Assembly: GCA_032622095.1 (NCBI GenBank)
Contig: CP136064.1
Span: 279,395,614-279,459,613 of the forward strand
Source: Siphonodentalium dalli
Lineage: Eukaryota > Mollusca > Scaphopoda > Gadilida > Siphonodentaliidae
Reading direction: 5' to 3'
Length of the DNA stretch: 64,000 nt
The notes below the pieces were generated by a model. The model did not search any database, had not been told where the DNA came from, and saw only the letters and a list, made by a program, of their open reading frames with translations. A program made the position numbers and the translations under genes. Positions 13,001-28,000 of this stretch are shown here, piece after piece; within the stretch, counting starts at the first letter, position 1; every line of letters begins with the position of its first letter.

Positions 13001-16000
13001 ATATAAGAGAATGCATTGGCACAGGGCCGTTTTGTTGGGTAAAGGGTTAAAAGTTGTAGGTTAAGATTTATACATATACAAACGCAAGCTCTGAAGAGCT
13101 TTTGACTGACTATATGCATACTATGCAGTTGTTTATCTGTTTTTATGTCATGTTGCTAGTGCCAACCTGATTGGCTTGAAAGAGTCCAACTGTAAATCTC
13201 GAGTCATAGATTTCAATGTAGCCAAACTAGGCAGGTTCACTCTGGTCGGAAAAATTATTTTGGCAAATTTTTTGGCTATTTTTCAGAAACCAAAATAAAA
13301 AGAAACACTTGATATAACTGATGAAATTTTCTTTGTCCACTCAGAAAAAAAATGGCTTTTGGCAACTGACTGACAGCATAAACCTGGCCACCTGTCAACT
13401 TATGGAAGTTTATACTTCTAGTAGTGTTTGATTTAGGCTTGAAATATGCGAACAATTAACTTTCAGATTGTGGTCTATGCTCAGATTGATACGCTTCCTG
13501 ACATTGTAGTTGTACAAACTTTTTTCCGGACAAGTTATTAAAGTTTATTGTACTATGTAGCTATTTTTCCTCAAATACAAGCGACACACCGAGGTGGTTT
13601 CCGATCATGTATCCTGCATCGCAACAAGTCATATCCTGAATGGCAAGAGTGACTGCATGTGAGCTGTGCAGAGATTTGATTCATTTGTAAACAAAATATG
13701 ATTAACTGGTCAATGGGCATCAATTAGTTCTATTATTTTCACATATATCGGGTTAAAACATCTATTATATCCATTCAATTGAGTCGTTTGCGATGACAGT
13801 GCCAAAAAGTCTGACTTAAATAGCTTGTATTTTGCCAAAAAGTATTATTTTAATTTATTACACTCCTGTGCGCGATTTCCATTGAAAACGCCGTTAATTA
13901 AAAATGGTAATGTCACCAGTGAATTATGTCATTTCATGTGATGTCATTGACATTACATCGCTTACTGATCTTGACTGAATTTTCGATGGTTGATCTTTCT
14001 CCACCTCAGGACTTTCATGCATTAATTCTGGGTGTTTTAATCATATTTGGCAAACCAAATTGATGCAGAAGTGTAATAAATTAGTTCTGATTATTCAGGT
14101 CTATTTTGACATACTTAATTATTGATGACGGCAGTCTTGATTGTGACGCACTTCGACATCAACTGTGCGGTGCGTTATCTATATACTCGCAACGACACAG
14201 TTCTCATAAGATACTACCATTTAGACGATAGTCTGCTGTGTGAATTGTAAGATAATCTGCTTATTACCTCTTTTGGTTCCCGAGATAGGTATTCAAGTCT
14301 ATGTCTCGCCATCTTTTCTGGATCGCATATTGTCTCGTCCTGATGGACTCGGCAATAAACTGCCCAGAGAAGGTAGCTCGATTTGAATACGGATCTCAGA
14401 AATACACATGGTGGTGATAGCCTATATGTATTCTGCTAATGGTAATAAAATTCATCATTAACTCAGCTGAAATAGATCATTTTATATCCTTATTTCTATG
14501 TATTACAGACGCTTTTGTGTGTCCAAACTGAAGAACATGGATGGCGATAGTACTCCGGAGGATTACCAGTATTTCCTAGGAGCTGTTTGTCAATGGGGAC
14601 AGATACAAGAGTTCCTCGAGCTTATCACCGATTGGATAAAACCATCACTAACAACAGCAGAAAAGGAGTCCACCATAGACGAGGAATCGTCACCTAAAAT
14701 AGAAGTAAGTGACCGTCATTTCTTCACTAAATGGATTCTCCCACACAGTTGCAAAAGTATACATTGAAATGGTCTTTTATCCCTTTACCCAACAGAAGGC
14801 CCCTGTGCCAATGCATTCTCTTATATAGGTCGCCTCGCATATATAAGAGAATGCATTGGCTTAACACATTAAAAATTATAAAATTGTTAAAGAATGTAAG
14901 AAAAAATGGTAAAAAGTGTTTTAGGCCAATGCATTCTCTTATATATTCGAGGCGACCTATGGTCGACTCGCATATATAAGAGAATGCATTGGCACAGGGC
15001 ATAACTGTAACTATCACAATGTGGTCTATGAGCCGGTTCCAATGATATCCATATTTGTATGGTTTTATTGAGACAGACCCAAGATAATTTAGGCTGTTGC
15101 AGCTTTATTTGGCCGGTTTTGGCCGGTTTGTTGGCTAAAGGGTTAACCCGTCTATACTAAATGGATTCTCTCATTCAGTCATAAAAGTATACTTTGGAAG
15201 TTCTATTATTCATCTGGAGGGGTGTCCAGGAAAACTAAGCAGACGACAGATAATACAAACTCGTGGAGAAGGATTCCTATTCATTGGAGGGAAATGTTCA
15301 GATAATAAGTTCAACAAATGACCTGTGGTGTTGTCATTTGTTGAACTTACTATCTGAACATTTCCTGAGGGAATTAGTCGTCAATGAGTATTTAGTGTAG
15401 AAAGGGTTAAACTTGCATGGCTCTCCAAATCGAATACCGTTCAGACCAACTATTTCGTTCGGTTTTGAGAGGTGTTCTATTTATAGAAATCGCATCACGA
15501 TAATAATCATAAATATTGTAAACCATGTTATTAACGGTTGGGATAAGTCCTGGTAGTTAATATTGAAAACATACAAAGTATATATGTGACTCGCCATATC
15601 AAATCCAGTTGTAAGTCAGGATTTTTTTACCCTGTGCCAATGCATTCTCTTATATATGCGAGTCAACCATAGGTCGCCTCGCATATATAAGAGAATGCAT
15701 TGGCCCAACAATTTTTTACAATTTTAATAATTTGTTCTTGTATTCTTTAACAATTTTATAATTTCACCCATACAGAGCCCCAGACAAACATGAGCAGACG
15801 ACACTCTTCTATATGCTTCTATATATGTGTGGGGCTCCCTGCAGGGTAATGGATGTTTTTTATTTTATATCCTAAAAATTGTAAGAAACATTTATTTTAA
15901 AAAAATGATAAAAAATTGTTAGGCCAATGCATTCTCTTATATATGCGAGGCGACCTATGGTCGACTCGCATATATAAGAGAATGCATTGGCACAGGGTAA

Positions 16001-19000
16001 AAAAAATCCCGACTTACAACTGGATTTGATATGGCGGGTCACATATATCAACGCTAGTTATGTCATAATGATGGTACTGAAATTTTTGTTTAATACTCGT
16101 TATGTTTAATAAATATTAGCATCTTCTCTCTTCCAGCGTAAGGTTAAGAAGAGAGTGGCCTTCGCTGAACCAGAGATGTCAAAGCCTGAGTTAGGTCTCA
16201 ACTATTTATCTTATCTCCTCCGACATCAGGAGTATCAGAACATCCTCATTCACCAACACCAGGATCAACTCAACCAAATGAAGTGTCTGTTTGCTCAGTC
16301 TAAGGTATTTACACTGCACATGGTATATAAACATATCTCTTATCTACTCTGACATCAGAACACCGTATGTGCATGGTATATAAACCTTCAGATGCCTACA
16401 TGGAGTTATCTCTTATCTTAAAACACACCATGGTATTATCATATATCCACAGTCTAAGGTATGTAATACAGTATGCCATTTATTCCACACCTGTTGGCGC
16501 AAAGCACATGTATGAAACAGAATCACAGCCATTTAGGGTTGAAACGATTAATCGACTAGTCGTAGACGACGCTGAAATGTCAGAACGTCGACTCTGAATT
16601 TTGCCGTTGACTAGTCGGAACATAGTGTATTAGTTCCATGTATAACGTTTTCAAGATCGATTCCGACATAAACGGTGTTAACTGCGCGTAAGTTACGGTA
16701 AGTATAACGTTTGGTGGCACCCGGAATTGACAGTGTTACTAGTATAGACACACACGGTGACCCGACTATTAATTGAAAGAATGAAATTGACAACACAATG
16801 TCTCACTCGTTGTTTGAGGTCAAAGACATCACTGCGACATGATGGCAATGATTGACGCGGCTTTATCGTTTGTCGGTGACCGCTTTGATCTAGACACTGT
16901 GTATATTTCAATTGATCAATTGAAGGTCGCTTAAGGTGACGTCATTGTTGCTACCGTATATAAATGATACTGACATTAAGAACAGTTTACTGGCTATCGT
17001 ATTCTACAACATAGCCTATTCTATAGGGCGTATTTAGTCGGAACATTAACATTTTATAGTGACACCGCTCGGCACCGGTTTATTGGTGATCACGTGACTA
17101 AACGAAATCTCGAACGCTGATATTAGGCCTAAATTTAAAACCTGTATAAATGATCGAGTTTCTAATCATTATCCACCACATGTCTAATTATATAATTACA
17201 TTCAGTGTGTTGGATAAATATCAAGATGTTTACAGTATTATTTCCCAAATAAATTGGTGTCTATGCAGGGAAATGCGCTACGCAATAGACCGTCATTGCA
17301 TCAGTCATCAGTGTACGCCATGTAAAATGAATTTTCCGTACCATGTTATGTTTGAAAGTTTTTATATCGGGTACCGACTAGTCGACGCAACGCGACTTTT
17401 GGGTCTCGACTAGTCGACTCTGAAATTCACTAATCGTTTCAACACTACAGCCATTGGATACATCTTATTGATTACCACAACGGGAATACAAGTTGGAACT
17501 ACTTTGTATTGATGTCGCCAAAACCATTGTCATAAATTTCATCATCGCCAAAACCAATGTCATCAATTTCATCATCGCCAAAACCAATGTCATAAATTTC
17601 ATCAACTTTCTTCTTGAATCAATGCCTCAATAAAGGATGAGTTTTCATCAGAAAATACAGAAATCCCAATTATGGTAGTTATAGTATCAGTGAAAGTTAA
17701 AGATTGGGCTTAACTGTTAAATGGTTGTAGAATAAATACAAAATACAACTTTCAACTTAATAAAATTCTTTTTTTTTAACTCGTTGTGGATGGCATATAG
17801 TGACATTTCATTGAGCACAACTCTCATGAAATACATCATGGCATCATCTGCAACTCATTCGATAAAATATACTTGACTAAGAAACCGATTCTAATTGGAC
17901 AATCTTAGCGAGATCTCCTGAAGTGGTCTGTTAGATGCAGCAGAAGTTATATAAGGATTAACTGTCATGTGGACTGTTTTTATGGAGATGTAACCGTGAG
18001 GTAAGTGGTCATAACTTGTGTAAAACCCAAAGGGTTTTACATACAAGTTATGACCACTAACCTCACGGTTACATCTCCATAAAAACAGTCCACATGACAG
18101 TTAATCCTTATATTTATATACATTTAGCGAAAAAGCCACTTTTGTAAATGTATTTAAATCGAAAAGTGTATCGTGACAAAACCAGCCCAAAATATCCCAA
18201 AGCACCCTTGGCAAAAGTTAACAGGAACAATTGAAACCCGATGATTTATTAAGTCTTTCCAAACCCAAATGACGTATCGATGTTGTTATGAGCTTGGAGT
18301 TATATGCTGTTGCGCATTCACCGAGAAATAACTGCAACTAGCCACGTGGGAGCCAACCAATCAGAATGCTGGATTTAGTGATAATAACACTTAGTATGTA
18401 AATATATTCACATGATTACTTTCAAACCTTGATATGGTGTGTCTATCATTTGCAGAATGAGGTCCCCAGAGGGTGAATTTAGTGACGATATCTCCAAATT
18501 CACTCTCTGTGAACCTCATTCTGCTTAGGCCTCAACTGCTATGGGAGACCTAGGATCAGATTGAAGTTCCCAGTTGAAGTTGGTGATGATCGCCCATTAG
18601 TCACCTCGATTATGCATTTTATCTTCTGCAAATTATGGAATATAGAAATGGAACAGAAGGGAAAAAGTAACTAAAACAATGTTAATTTGAGACTAGATAC
18701 TTCACAGAAGATGAGGCCTAAACAGAATGAGGTCCCCAGAGGGTAAAGTCAAAGGTGATCTATATCAATATTCTAACTTTATTGTTATATCCACAGAACA
18801 TATTACGAGACAAGATGGAGAGCGGAGATAGAACAGATCAGGACATTCTACTCAGGATCTTCACAGCTCACATGAAACTCGTTCTACTTACACACGACTC
18901 TGTGAGTAAAATACCCGCACGATCCATTTATAAACTCATGTCTGCCACATTATACCTGCATGTTGAAGCCATTTTGTTTACACACATTACTGTAACAGGG

Positions 19001-22000
19001 AAGCCATTGTTTACACACATTACTGTAACGGGGAAACCAGTGTTGTGTTTTCAGCAATGAACAATAACTCTAAAATATAAATATTAATTTGATCAGCGGT
19101 GTGCTGATTACACCAATTGCAACTGCAATGACAGCGCTTAAGTCATCTGATATCAATTTCTTGGTATTAAAACACAAGAAAACATTTGTTTTACCACTTT
19201 CCATAAATATTTTGGTAATTACCATGAGTGTGGTGACACGGGGTACCCCAGTGAATGTTAGTTTTTCAAAATTTTAATTTTTTTTCATTATATTGAGCAA
19301 GTAGTCAAACTAAAACTAATTAAAAAATTTAATTTAATTTCAGAAATGTCCAGAACGAAATGCCTTAACAACAATGAAAGACCTCATAGGATGGGTGGAG
19401 AATGACCTGCTGCCATGCTACAACACGAGAGTTGAGGAGCAGGATAGTAAACGCAGAATTGTAGAAGATACACATCGGAGTCGACAGTTAGAGGAACCAG
19501 TTAGGGTGAGATTATCAGAGTGTTGCTGCAAGATTTCACTGTGATGTGCTATTAACCCTTTCAGTACCAAGTCCGATTTTTGTATCAACCCATATACCCT
19601 ATGGTCGACTCGCATATATAAGAGAATGCATTGGCCTAACAAATTTTCATCATTTGTTATTATTTTTTACAATTTTAATAATTTTTTCTTATATTCTACT
19701 CTCTTTCAGTGCCAGACTTATTTTGTAGGTTTAGATTAGAATCTTACGTTTTTCATGGGCATCAAAATTATTACTATGAATACTTGGTGATAGTTTTGAG
19801 TTATAACATGCCCCTAAGGTTTTATCCAGTTTGTTTTTAAATTCGCTATAGCATGCTTAAGCATACCCAAAAAAAACTCAAACTTTTTTTTAGGACCGAT
19901 TTTACAGACTGTAAATTAGGGCCGATGAGATCGACCCCTGGCACTGAAAGGGTTAAAGACATATTGTGCGCTTGATTTAGTGATTAGTCAGGCAATATCA
20001 GGTACCAGCCTAGAGGGCGACTTGGAAGACATCTTCCCCCTAAATTGTGCCACTTTACCCTATTTTTGTCCCATGGAGAAGTTACTGCTCTCTGATTTAA
20101 AGCATATTTAACACTTTCATGACGGGAACTGCACTGGTGCAGCATTAAAGACCCTGTGCCAGTGCATTCTCTTATATATGTGAGTCTCCCATAGGGAGCC
20201 TCGCATATCTAAGAGAATGCACTGGCCAATGTATTCTCTTATTTTATGCGAGGCTGCCTATGGGAGACTCGTATATATAAGAGAATGTATTGGCACAGGC
20301 TTATCGCTAAATTTCAGGAAGCTCCATTCAAGAAAGATTTAAAGTGTATAATGGTGTACTTGCGCATTTTAGTGAAATTATAAATGGGGTCCTGATTTGC
20401 ATAATACTTATCTTTTAATAATTTTGATATTTTTGTGGAACCAAATAATGTAAGTGAAGTATTCCAGTATGTGAGCACTGTTATGCACCTCAATATTGAC
20501 TACAGCAATGCCCTAAATAATCGACTCCTTAACCACAGCAGAACTATGGGTAACTTTTCAGGATTTAGTTGGAAATATGGCTTGTTGCCATTCATCGGAA
20601 AGCTCACACTGAGAGCTTTCCGATGAATGGCAACAAGCCATATTTCCGACTAAATCCTGAAGAAAAATTACCCATAATTCTGCTGTGGTTAAGGAGTCGA
20701 TTATTTAGGGCATTACTGTACAATGGCATGTTAAATTTATGCCTGTTTTTCAGTGTATATTGAAGGGCTGTAGAGAGATGATGTTGATTGGTGTCGGTGA
20801 TAATGAGATGCTGGAAATGCTCGGTCATGCATGCATGAACTGTCTAAAACAAGGTAACAGTTCAGATGGAGCTAACTTGACTAATTGTTTAAATTAGTTT
20901 GTAAAGACGGTTGTGTTATGATCCTTGTCGACTTAGAATTTGCCGATTATTTTGGTTTCCGACTGATAACTTTTTACACCCTCTTTTGAAAAAAGGTTGT
21001 ATATTTGATATATATATATATATGCATTACTCACCTGGAAAATACAGGTAAAGTTCACTTGTCCAAATGGATTAATTGTTTTTGTTTGATAATTTGCTGC
21101 ATCCGAAATAAATGTTTTGTTATTTAAATTTTTTTTATACCCCCCGCAACAAAGTTAGGGGGGGGGGTATACTGGAGTCAGCTCGTCGTACCGTCTGTCC
21201 GGAGTTTTTCTCAGTCGTTTTTTATCAATTTCCGTGAAACTTGGCACAGACATCAACATGGTTGAGTTATCCCGCCTTTTTCGACTTAGAAAATGTTCGC
21301 AACATGTATAATTTTGTCCGAGCTTTTATTCCTACATTTTTAGGTCAATTTTTTTTAACTTGGCACAGATATTTAGTACCATGGGAACCTGTGCACCTGC
21401 GATTATGACATTATTTGGTGGAGTTTTCTCAGTCGTTTTTTGATCAATTTCCGTGAAACTTGGCACAGACATCAACCACCATGGGAACCTGTGCACCTGC
21501 GATTATGACGTCTGTCGGAATTTTTTTGGTTGAGTTATCCCGCCTTTTTCGACTTAGAAAATGTTCGCAACATGCAGCAACATGTATAATTTTGTCCGAG
21601 CTTTTATTCCTACATTTTTAGGTCAATTTTTTTTTAACTTAGCACAGATATTTAGTACCATGGGAACCTGTGCACCTGCGATTATGACATATTTTGGTGG
21701 AGTTATCCCCCTTTTTCGATTTAGAATTTTGTTTGCAACATGCCTAATTTTGTCCGAGCTTTTATTCCTACATTTTATGGTCAATGTTTTTTAATCTTGG
21801 CACTGATATTTAGTTCCATGGGAACCTGTGCACCTGCGATAATGATTTCTGTCCGACTTTTTTTTGTGGAGTTATTCCCCTTTTTCGACTTAGAACATTT
21901 TTTGCAACATGCATAATTTTGTCTGAGCTTTTATTCTTACATTTTTCAGTCAATAGGTTTAAGATTAGGGTTAGGGTTGTGCACCTGCAATGGGAACTGT

Positions 22001-25000
22001 TATTTTATTATTTTAACTAAATGTTTACTGACATGTGAAACATCTTAGTATTTTAAAAACACGGGGGGTATCCTTAGTCCCATTGGGACAGTCACACCTC
22101 TAGTTTATATTTATTTAACCCTTTACCCAACAAACCGGCCAAAACCGGCCAAATAAAGCTTCAACAGCCTAAAATATCTTCGGTCTGTCTCAATAGAACC
22201 ATACAAATATGGATATCATTGGAACCGGCTCCTTGACCACATTGTGATACTTACAGTTATGCCCTGTGCCAATGCATTCTCTTATATATGCGAGTCGACC
22301 ATAGGTCGCCTCGCATATATAAGAGAATGCATTGGCCTAAAAAAATCTTTTTTTACCATTTTTTCTTACATTCTTTAACAATTTTATAATTTTTAATGTG
22401 TTAAGCCAATGCATTCTCTTATATATGCGAGGCGACCTATGGTCGACTCGCATATATAAGAGAATGCATTGGCACAGGGCCGTTCTGTTGGGTAAAGGGT
22501 TAACAATTTCATTATTTTCTTTGTAGATAAGAGATTAGTTCTTCTGAAGGATGTTTTGTTCTCCATGTATCAGATTGTTGAGTTTCGTCTAACAGACTGT
22601 AATGAAACACACAATAGAGATTTCACTTTTGTCGCAACACAAATGTCAAATCTGTTCAAAATTCTTGAAGCACATCTTCTGAAAAGTGACAATGTAAAGG
22701 TGAGTTCGACATACTGTTTGTGACATACGAAAATAAAATAAAAATATTCACTGTTATTATTAAAGGGACTCAAGGTGCTCACAGTGGGTAAATGTGCGAA
22801 AAAATATAAAAGTCGCTAAAAACATCACCACTAAGAAGAACATGGAGAAATATATAAAATGTGTTCTTATATTCATTTTATTACCACTTTGGAGGGCGTT
22901 CTCTACTTGATTAACAGTATTTTACCAACACGGTCGGTAAGATTCCATAATTTTGAGGCAAAGTTCACCGGAAGCAAGCATGGTCTTAAAAGTCAGAAAT
23001 ATTGAGATATTTCAAGGAACTTTATCTTGATGATAAATAGAACAAGTTCCAGTACTTTAGTGTGGGTGATAAGTAAAACAAAATCTCCCTGATAAGTCTG
23101 ACACTGGAATCAAGCCTGAGTTTAGTGTGCCTGTCATTTGCAGAATGAGGTCCCCAGAGGGGGAATTTAGTGACGCTATCCTGCACAGCAGGCTAGCATC
23201 ACTAAATTCACCCTCTGGGGACCTCATTCTGCATGGTCTCATCTGCTATAGGAGACATAGACTTAGATTGAAGTTCCCAAATGGTGAATATTGTGATGTA
23301 CACCCATTGGGAACCTCGATTATGCAATGTGTCGTTTGCCAATGTGGGGATATAGAGAAACTGAACTAAAAAAGAAATAGAATCTATGTGAAGAAGTTTC
23401 TATAGAAATTTGATAATAAAGAAACTTTCCAGAGATGATGAGGCCAAAGCAGAATGAGGGCTTCAGAGGGTGAATGTAGTGATGCTAGCCCACTATGCAG
23501 GATATGTCACTAAATTCACCCTCTGGGGACCTCATTCTGCAAATGACAGGCACACTAATCTCAGGCTTCACTGGAATGTGTTTAACGTCATATAGCCCTC
23601 CAAATCAACCAATCAGCTTGCAAGGATCTCAGCAAAGGGAACTGAAACTCACGTGATATTGTGTTCTTTTCAGGTTCTAACTGACATCAAGAGTCATATG
23701 ACAGAAATTCTTACCTTTATTGTTAAATACATGGATAAGGACGTCATCAAGAGTGTCATGGCGACAACAGTCGGAGTGGCTATTACAGAAATCGACAACA
23801 ACACATCCAGGGTTCGTTTTTTTTGTCGCTTGAAAAACAGTTGGGGAGATTTGTAGAAATGAGCGGTGTGTCTCCCTATCCATCCGTCCGAAACGTTTGT
23901 TGTCTGGATTTTGTCCTTCATATCAGAAAGTCCCGATAGAGTTTGAATTTTGAACTGATCTGACCATTTCTGGTGAAGTTATGCCCCTTATCGACTTTTA
24001 ATTTGCTATTTTGTTGTCCGGTTGGTTTTATCTGATAGCTTTCATATTTATTGTGTGGATTAATCAGATGAAATTACTGGTCAAGTTCAAAGTTGGGTTC
24101 AGCTTGACCATTTCTGACAGAGTCGTGCCCGTTTTTTTACTTAGAATTTGCCAATTATTTTGTTGTCTGGATGTTAACTTAACAGTATTTTACAGAATTT
24201 GATGAAACTTGGTATGTGGCCTTCATATGAGAAAGTCCCGATCGAACCTGGATCCGATCCGACCATTTCTGGTGGAGTTATGCCCCTTGTTCAACTTAGA
24301 ATTTGCCAATTATTATTCTGGTATCTAATCAAATATTTTAGTAGCATAAAAAGTTGGAAGCAAAGTTGTTCCCAGAATCAGAATTTTCATCCTTAAAAAG
24401 CCACCGGTCAAATAAAGCCACCTTATATGGGCGTATTGTTTTGAAGCATGATTTAATTTCATATATATTTCATATATAAAAATGTGTTTAGGAAGAGATA
24501 GACCTTCTTTAACTTGATTAAAATATGATGGCTATTAGACATCATACAATTACCCATTATAAAGATGAAGATGCTGCTGTGAAACGCCTTTCTATGGATC
24601 ATGCTACAAAAAACATATTATCACTTTAATATACTCAACATTTCAATTTGCAGATAAATCCTGATAGCATAGATCCTTTGGCCAGCGTGCCGCCACTCAC
24701 GAGATTCATCTGTGAAATCATGTTCAAAAGAGTTGCCTTACTTAGGTAAGAATTCTTACTTAGTCATCTTCATCATCAGGAAAACTTGTGTTATGAAATT
24801 CTAACATGTTAATGCAGATGGACAGTAACATGGGGAAAAATGTAAGGGCGGGCAAATTGTTTTTTTTTTATATTATTATTAAAAAAAAAAAAATTTAACA
24901 TCTGTAAAACCATTTATTACATGTTCTGACCCTTATTTCATTCATTAAACCCATTCTATAATAATGATTTTACAACGGTCATTGTATAACAGGAAATAGT

Positions 25001-28000
25001 TCCAGGTGTACCCAAATGAATCATTGTTGCACAAATGTGACCTTTGACTTCCAGTTTGTCATCTGGTTACATTCCATACTCTTACGGACGAGGAATGAAA
25101 AAGTGTCTGTGAATGATATTGATATAGTTTGAAAAGTTATCTCATTAAATTTACACCATTAAATATGTCAAAGAGTCTTATTTATCTGGGACTATTTCTT
25201 TACGTGGTCAAACAATGCATAGTTATATGAAACTTTATCGGAGGCCTTATAGAAGACGATGTTACTATCATGTCCCATTTATTTATTTAATTATGTTTTA
25301 TGGAGGTTTTGGATCAAGTAATAAATAGAATCTACAATGAGTCCCCAGTTTATTGCAAAACTCATCCTGTAAGTTATGTCTGGACCTCGCCAAATGCTTG
25401 GTCCCGACCTTATTTACTGGACTCGTTTTGTAAATTTTGCTATAAACTGGGGACTCGTAGATCCTCTATATGTGAAATATATTCATTCTGAACAATTCCC
25501 CTGGCATAAACAGCACCCCTGCCTAACCCATCCCTGTAGCTATAATACTATGCTTTTTCTGTTTATTATAAACAACACCCCCTTCCTAACCCATCCCTGT
25601 AGCTATAAATTTATGGTTCTGTTTCAGGGTCTTTCTAACTGAGCTGAAATGCTTCGTCGAGTCCGGGACACTTACAACCCAACAGAAGAATATTGCAGCT
25701 GTCTTTATAGTCACAACAATAGAAAAATGTGAGGCTTGCCTTTGAATTTAATAAGCAAAATATGGGTTCTTTGTTAATTTTATCTAAGGCCATATAAACT
25801 TAATAGTTTGTTTCTCAGGGATTTTTTTTTTCAAAGTGATGAGGGAGGCAGTTATTTATATTTATTATTTTTTTCAAATTAATTTTGTGGTGAGGCAGGT
25901 ATTTATATATATAATATTTATCGGAGTCCCATATTAAGGAATAATACTGGATATGGGCAATATACTGAAGCAGGGAAGCTGACCATCATATATCCCCTTA
26001 ATAATCTAGATTTGTAATAAAGTTGTATAGAGGAAACAGTTTGAGTTATTCACTCATGGCAGATGATGTGGAAACTACATCGGTGAAATTTGATGTAACT
26101 CAGGGTGACCACCAGCCAGATCAAGCTTTATTGGAAGGAGTTCCACTGGACTACACATGAATTGATAATATAAAATCACAACAATAATTTATGAAATAAA
26201 AGGTTTATTTTCTAATTAATCACAGACTTTCATAAAAATCTTGAAGTTTGAAATAGTGCTGATCCACAAACCAGAGTGCATTACATACAAAAGCCACACA
26301 CTGCCAACCCACACTGTCAACGCTATCTGTTTGGAAGCCCACTTTCACTTTGTTTTCACCTAACCAGTCAATGATTGAATGAATCACAGTCCCTTGGAAT
26401 CACTGTTAGTTGAATAAAATATTATTTAATAATATTAAATCAATATTTTATATTTAGTTATTATAGTTATATAAAGAACAGTTTGGAAAGTAAATTGTTT
26501 GTATACTGCATTTTCATTGGCAGATGATTTGCAAGAAATTACAGAGTACAAATTTTTATGCCACACAAACATTCGCGAATTCTGAGTTTATATCATAATA
26601 TTCCGTATTTTTTTTCTTGAAACGATGGTGTATTTAGATTGTTAATATCTTTACCCACTTACGAGAAAATAGCTGTTAGTTACTCGAATATTCCTTCAGG
26701 TGCAAACTCGGTGGAATTCTTTACGATTTTGGAAAAACATATCCATTCTATAAATACCATTTTACTTATTCGCACCCGGTGATAATCCGAATAAAAGGGA
26801 TTACGGATGTGAGTAAACAGACGTCGGGTGTGGTAAAACTGGCTCTGCTGTACACTACTAAGTGCACAATTTAACTCATTCTCATTACTAGAGAAATGTA
26901 GAAATGACCATCTCAAACTAATATATCTATATATTTTCAAGTAGGGCCCTAGGGGTGGTTGATACCTTCAGATGTGAAAGCAAATTTTATATTCCAAGCT
27001 CCCAGTTAGCTCCGCATCCCAAGAGCGGCAATGGGAGATAACTTGTACTGGGATTGGCTGCAAATTTTAAATAAGTAATTGTAATAAGGAACTGAAGAGA
27101 GACACTACCGGAAGTTGCTGTGCGTCAGCAAAAATGATTTTCAACAATTCAATAAATGTGAATTTATGCTGATATTTGGATGGAAAATCACGATTTATGT
27201 ACAACTCAGACCAGGTAGAGTTGATATGACCCAACGAGCGCATTAAGAACAATTAACTTAATTGTCACATGTCAATTGTGGGGAGATAAATGCATTTTTT
27301 TCGAATGACAAATCCAATTGTTCGTTTTAGTGATAGAGCACAAGGGGTGGTCTTCAGCCAATGAGATGATGGTTTACATAATAACAAAATCTGATGTTGC
27401 CCAACTGTACTTATACCTGTATAGTTGAGGTAATATATCTAGATCTATTTGTTATATTTTAATCAAATTTAATATTACATGGACAGTGATTCCTAGGACT
27501 GAATGAATTAACTGCACAATTCGTCACGTTTGTTTTTCACATTTGTCTTACTGGGCAACACCACCTCCTTGCAACATGTCATCAGCACTGAGATTACTAG
27601 TTCTTCCGATTTCTTCTTTGGTCACTCGAATTTGAAAATATCGTCCGAAAAATTGCGTGACTTCAGAAAACATGATGATGATGATGTCTCCTGCAACTGT
27701 GTCAAAGTCCCCTGTTTTCGTTTTTGAAACAACCAGGTCAAAATCATCATCAATGTCTTTCGTGGACATGAAATCACCAGCCATTTGACGAACAGTTTTT
27801 GATCTGTTGACTGATATAATTGTCCATTTGCCTTCCGATGCATTCTGCACGATAGAAATGTTCATCAAAGTCGCCATTTTGTTATTATTTTAAACAGGAA
27901 GTCCGTCGGAATTATCCACCCTTGTTTGTGAATGTAAAGTCCGGATAGATTTGCAGTCCGGATAGATGTGCAGTTTGCGTAAAGTTTCAAGACTAAGTTA

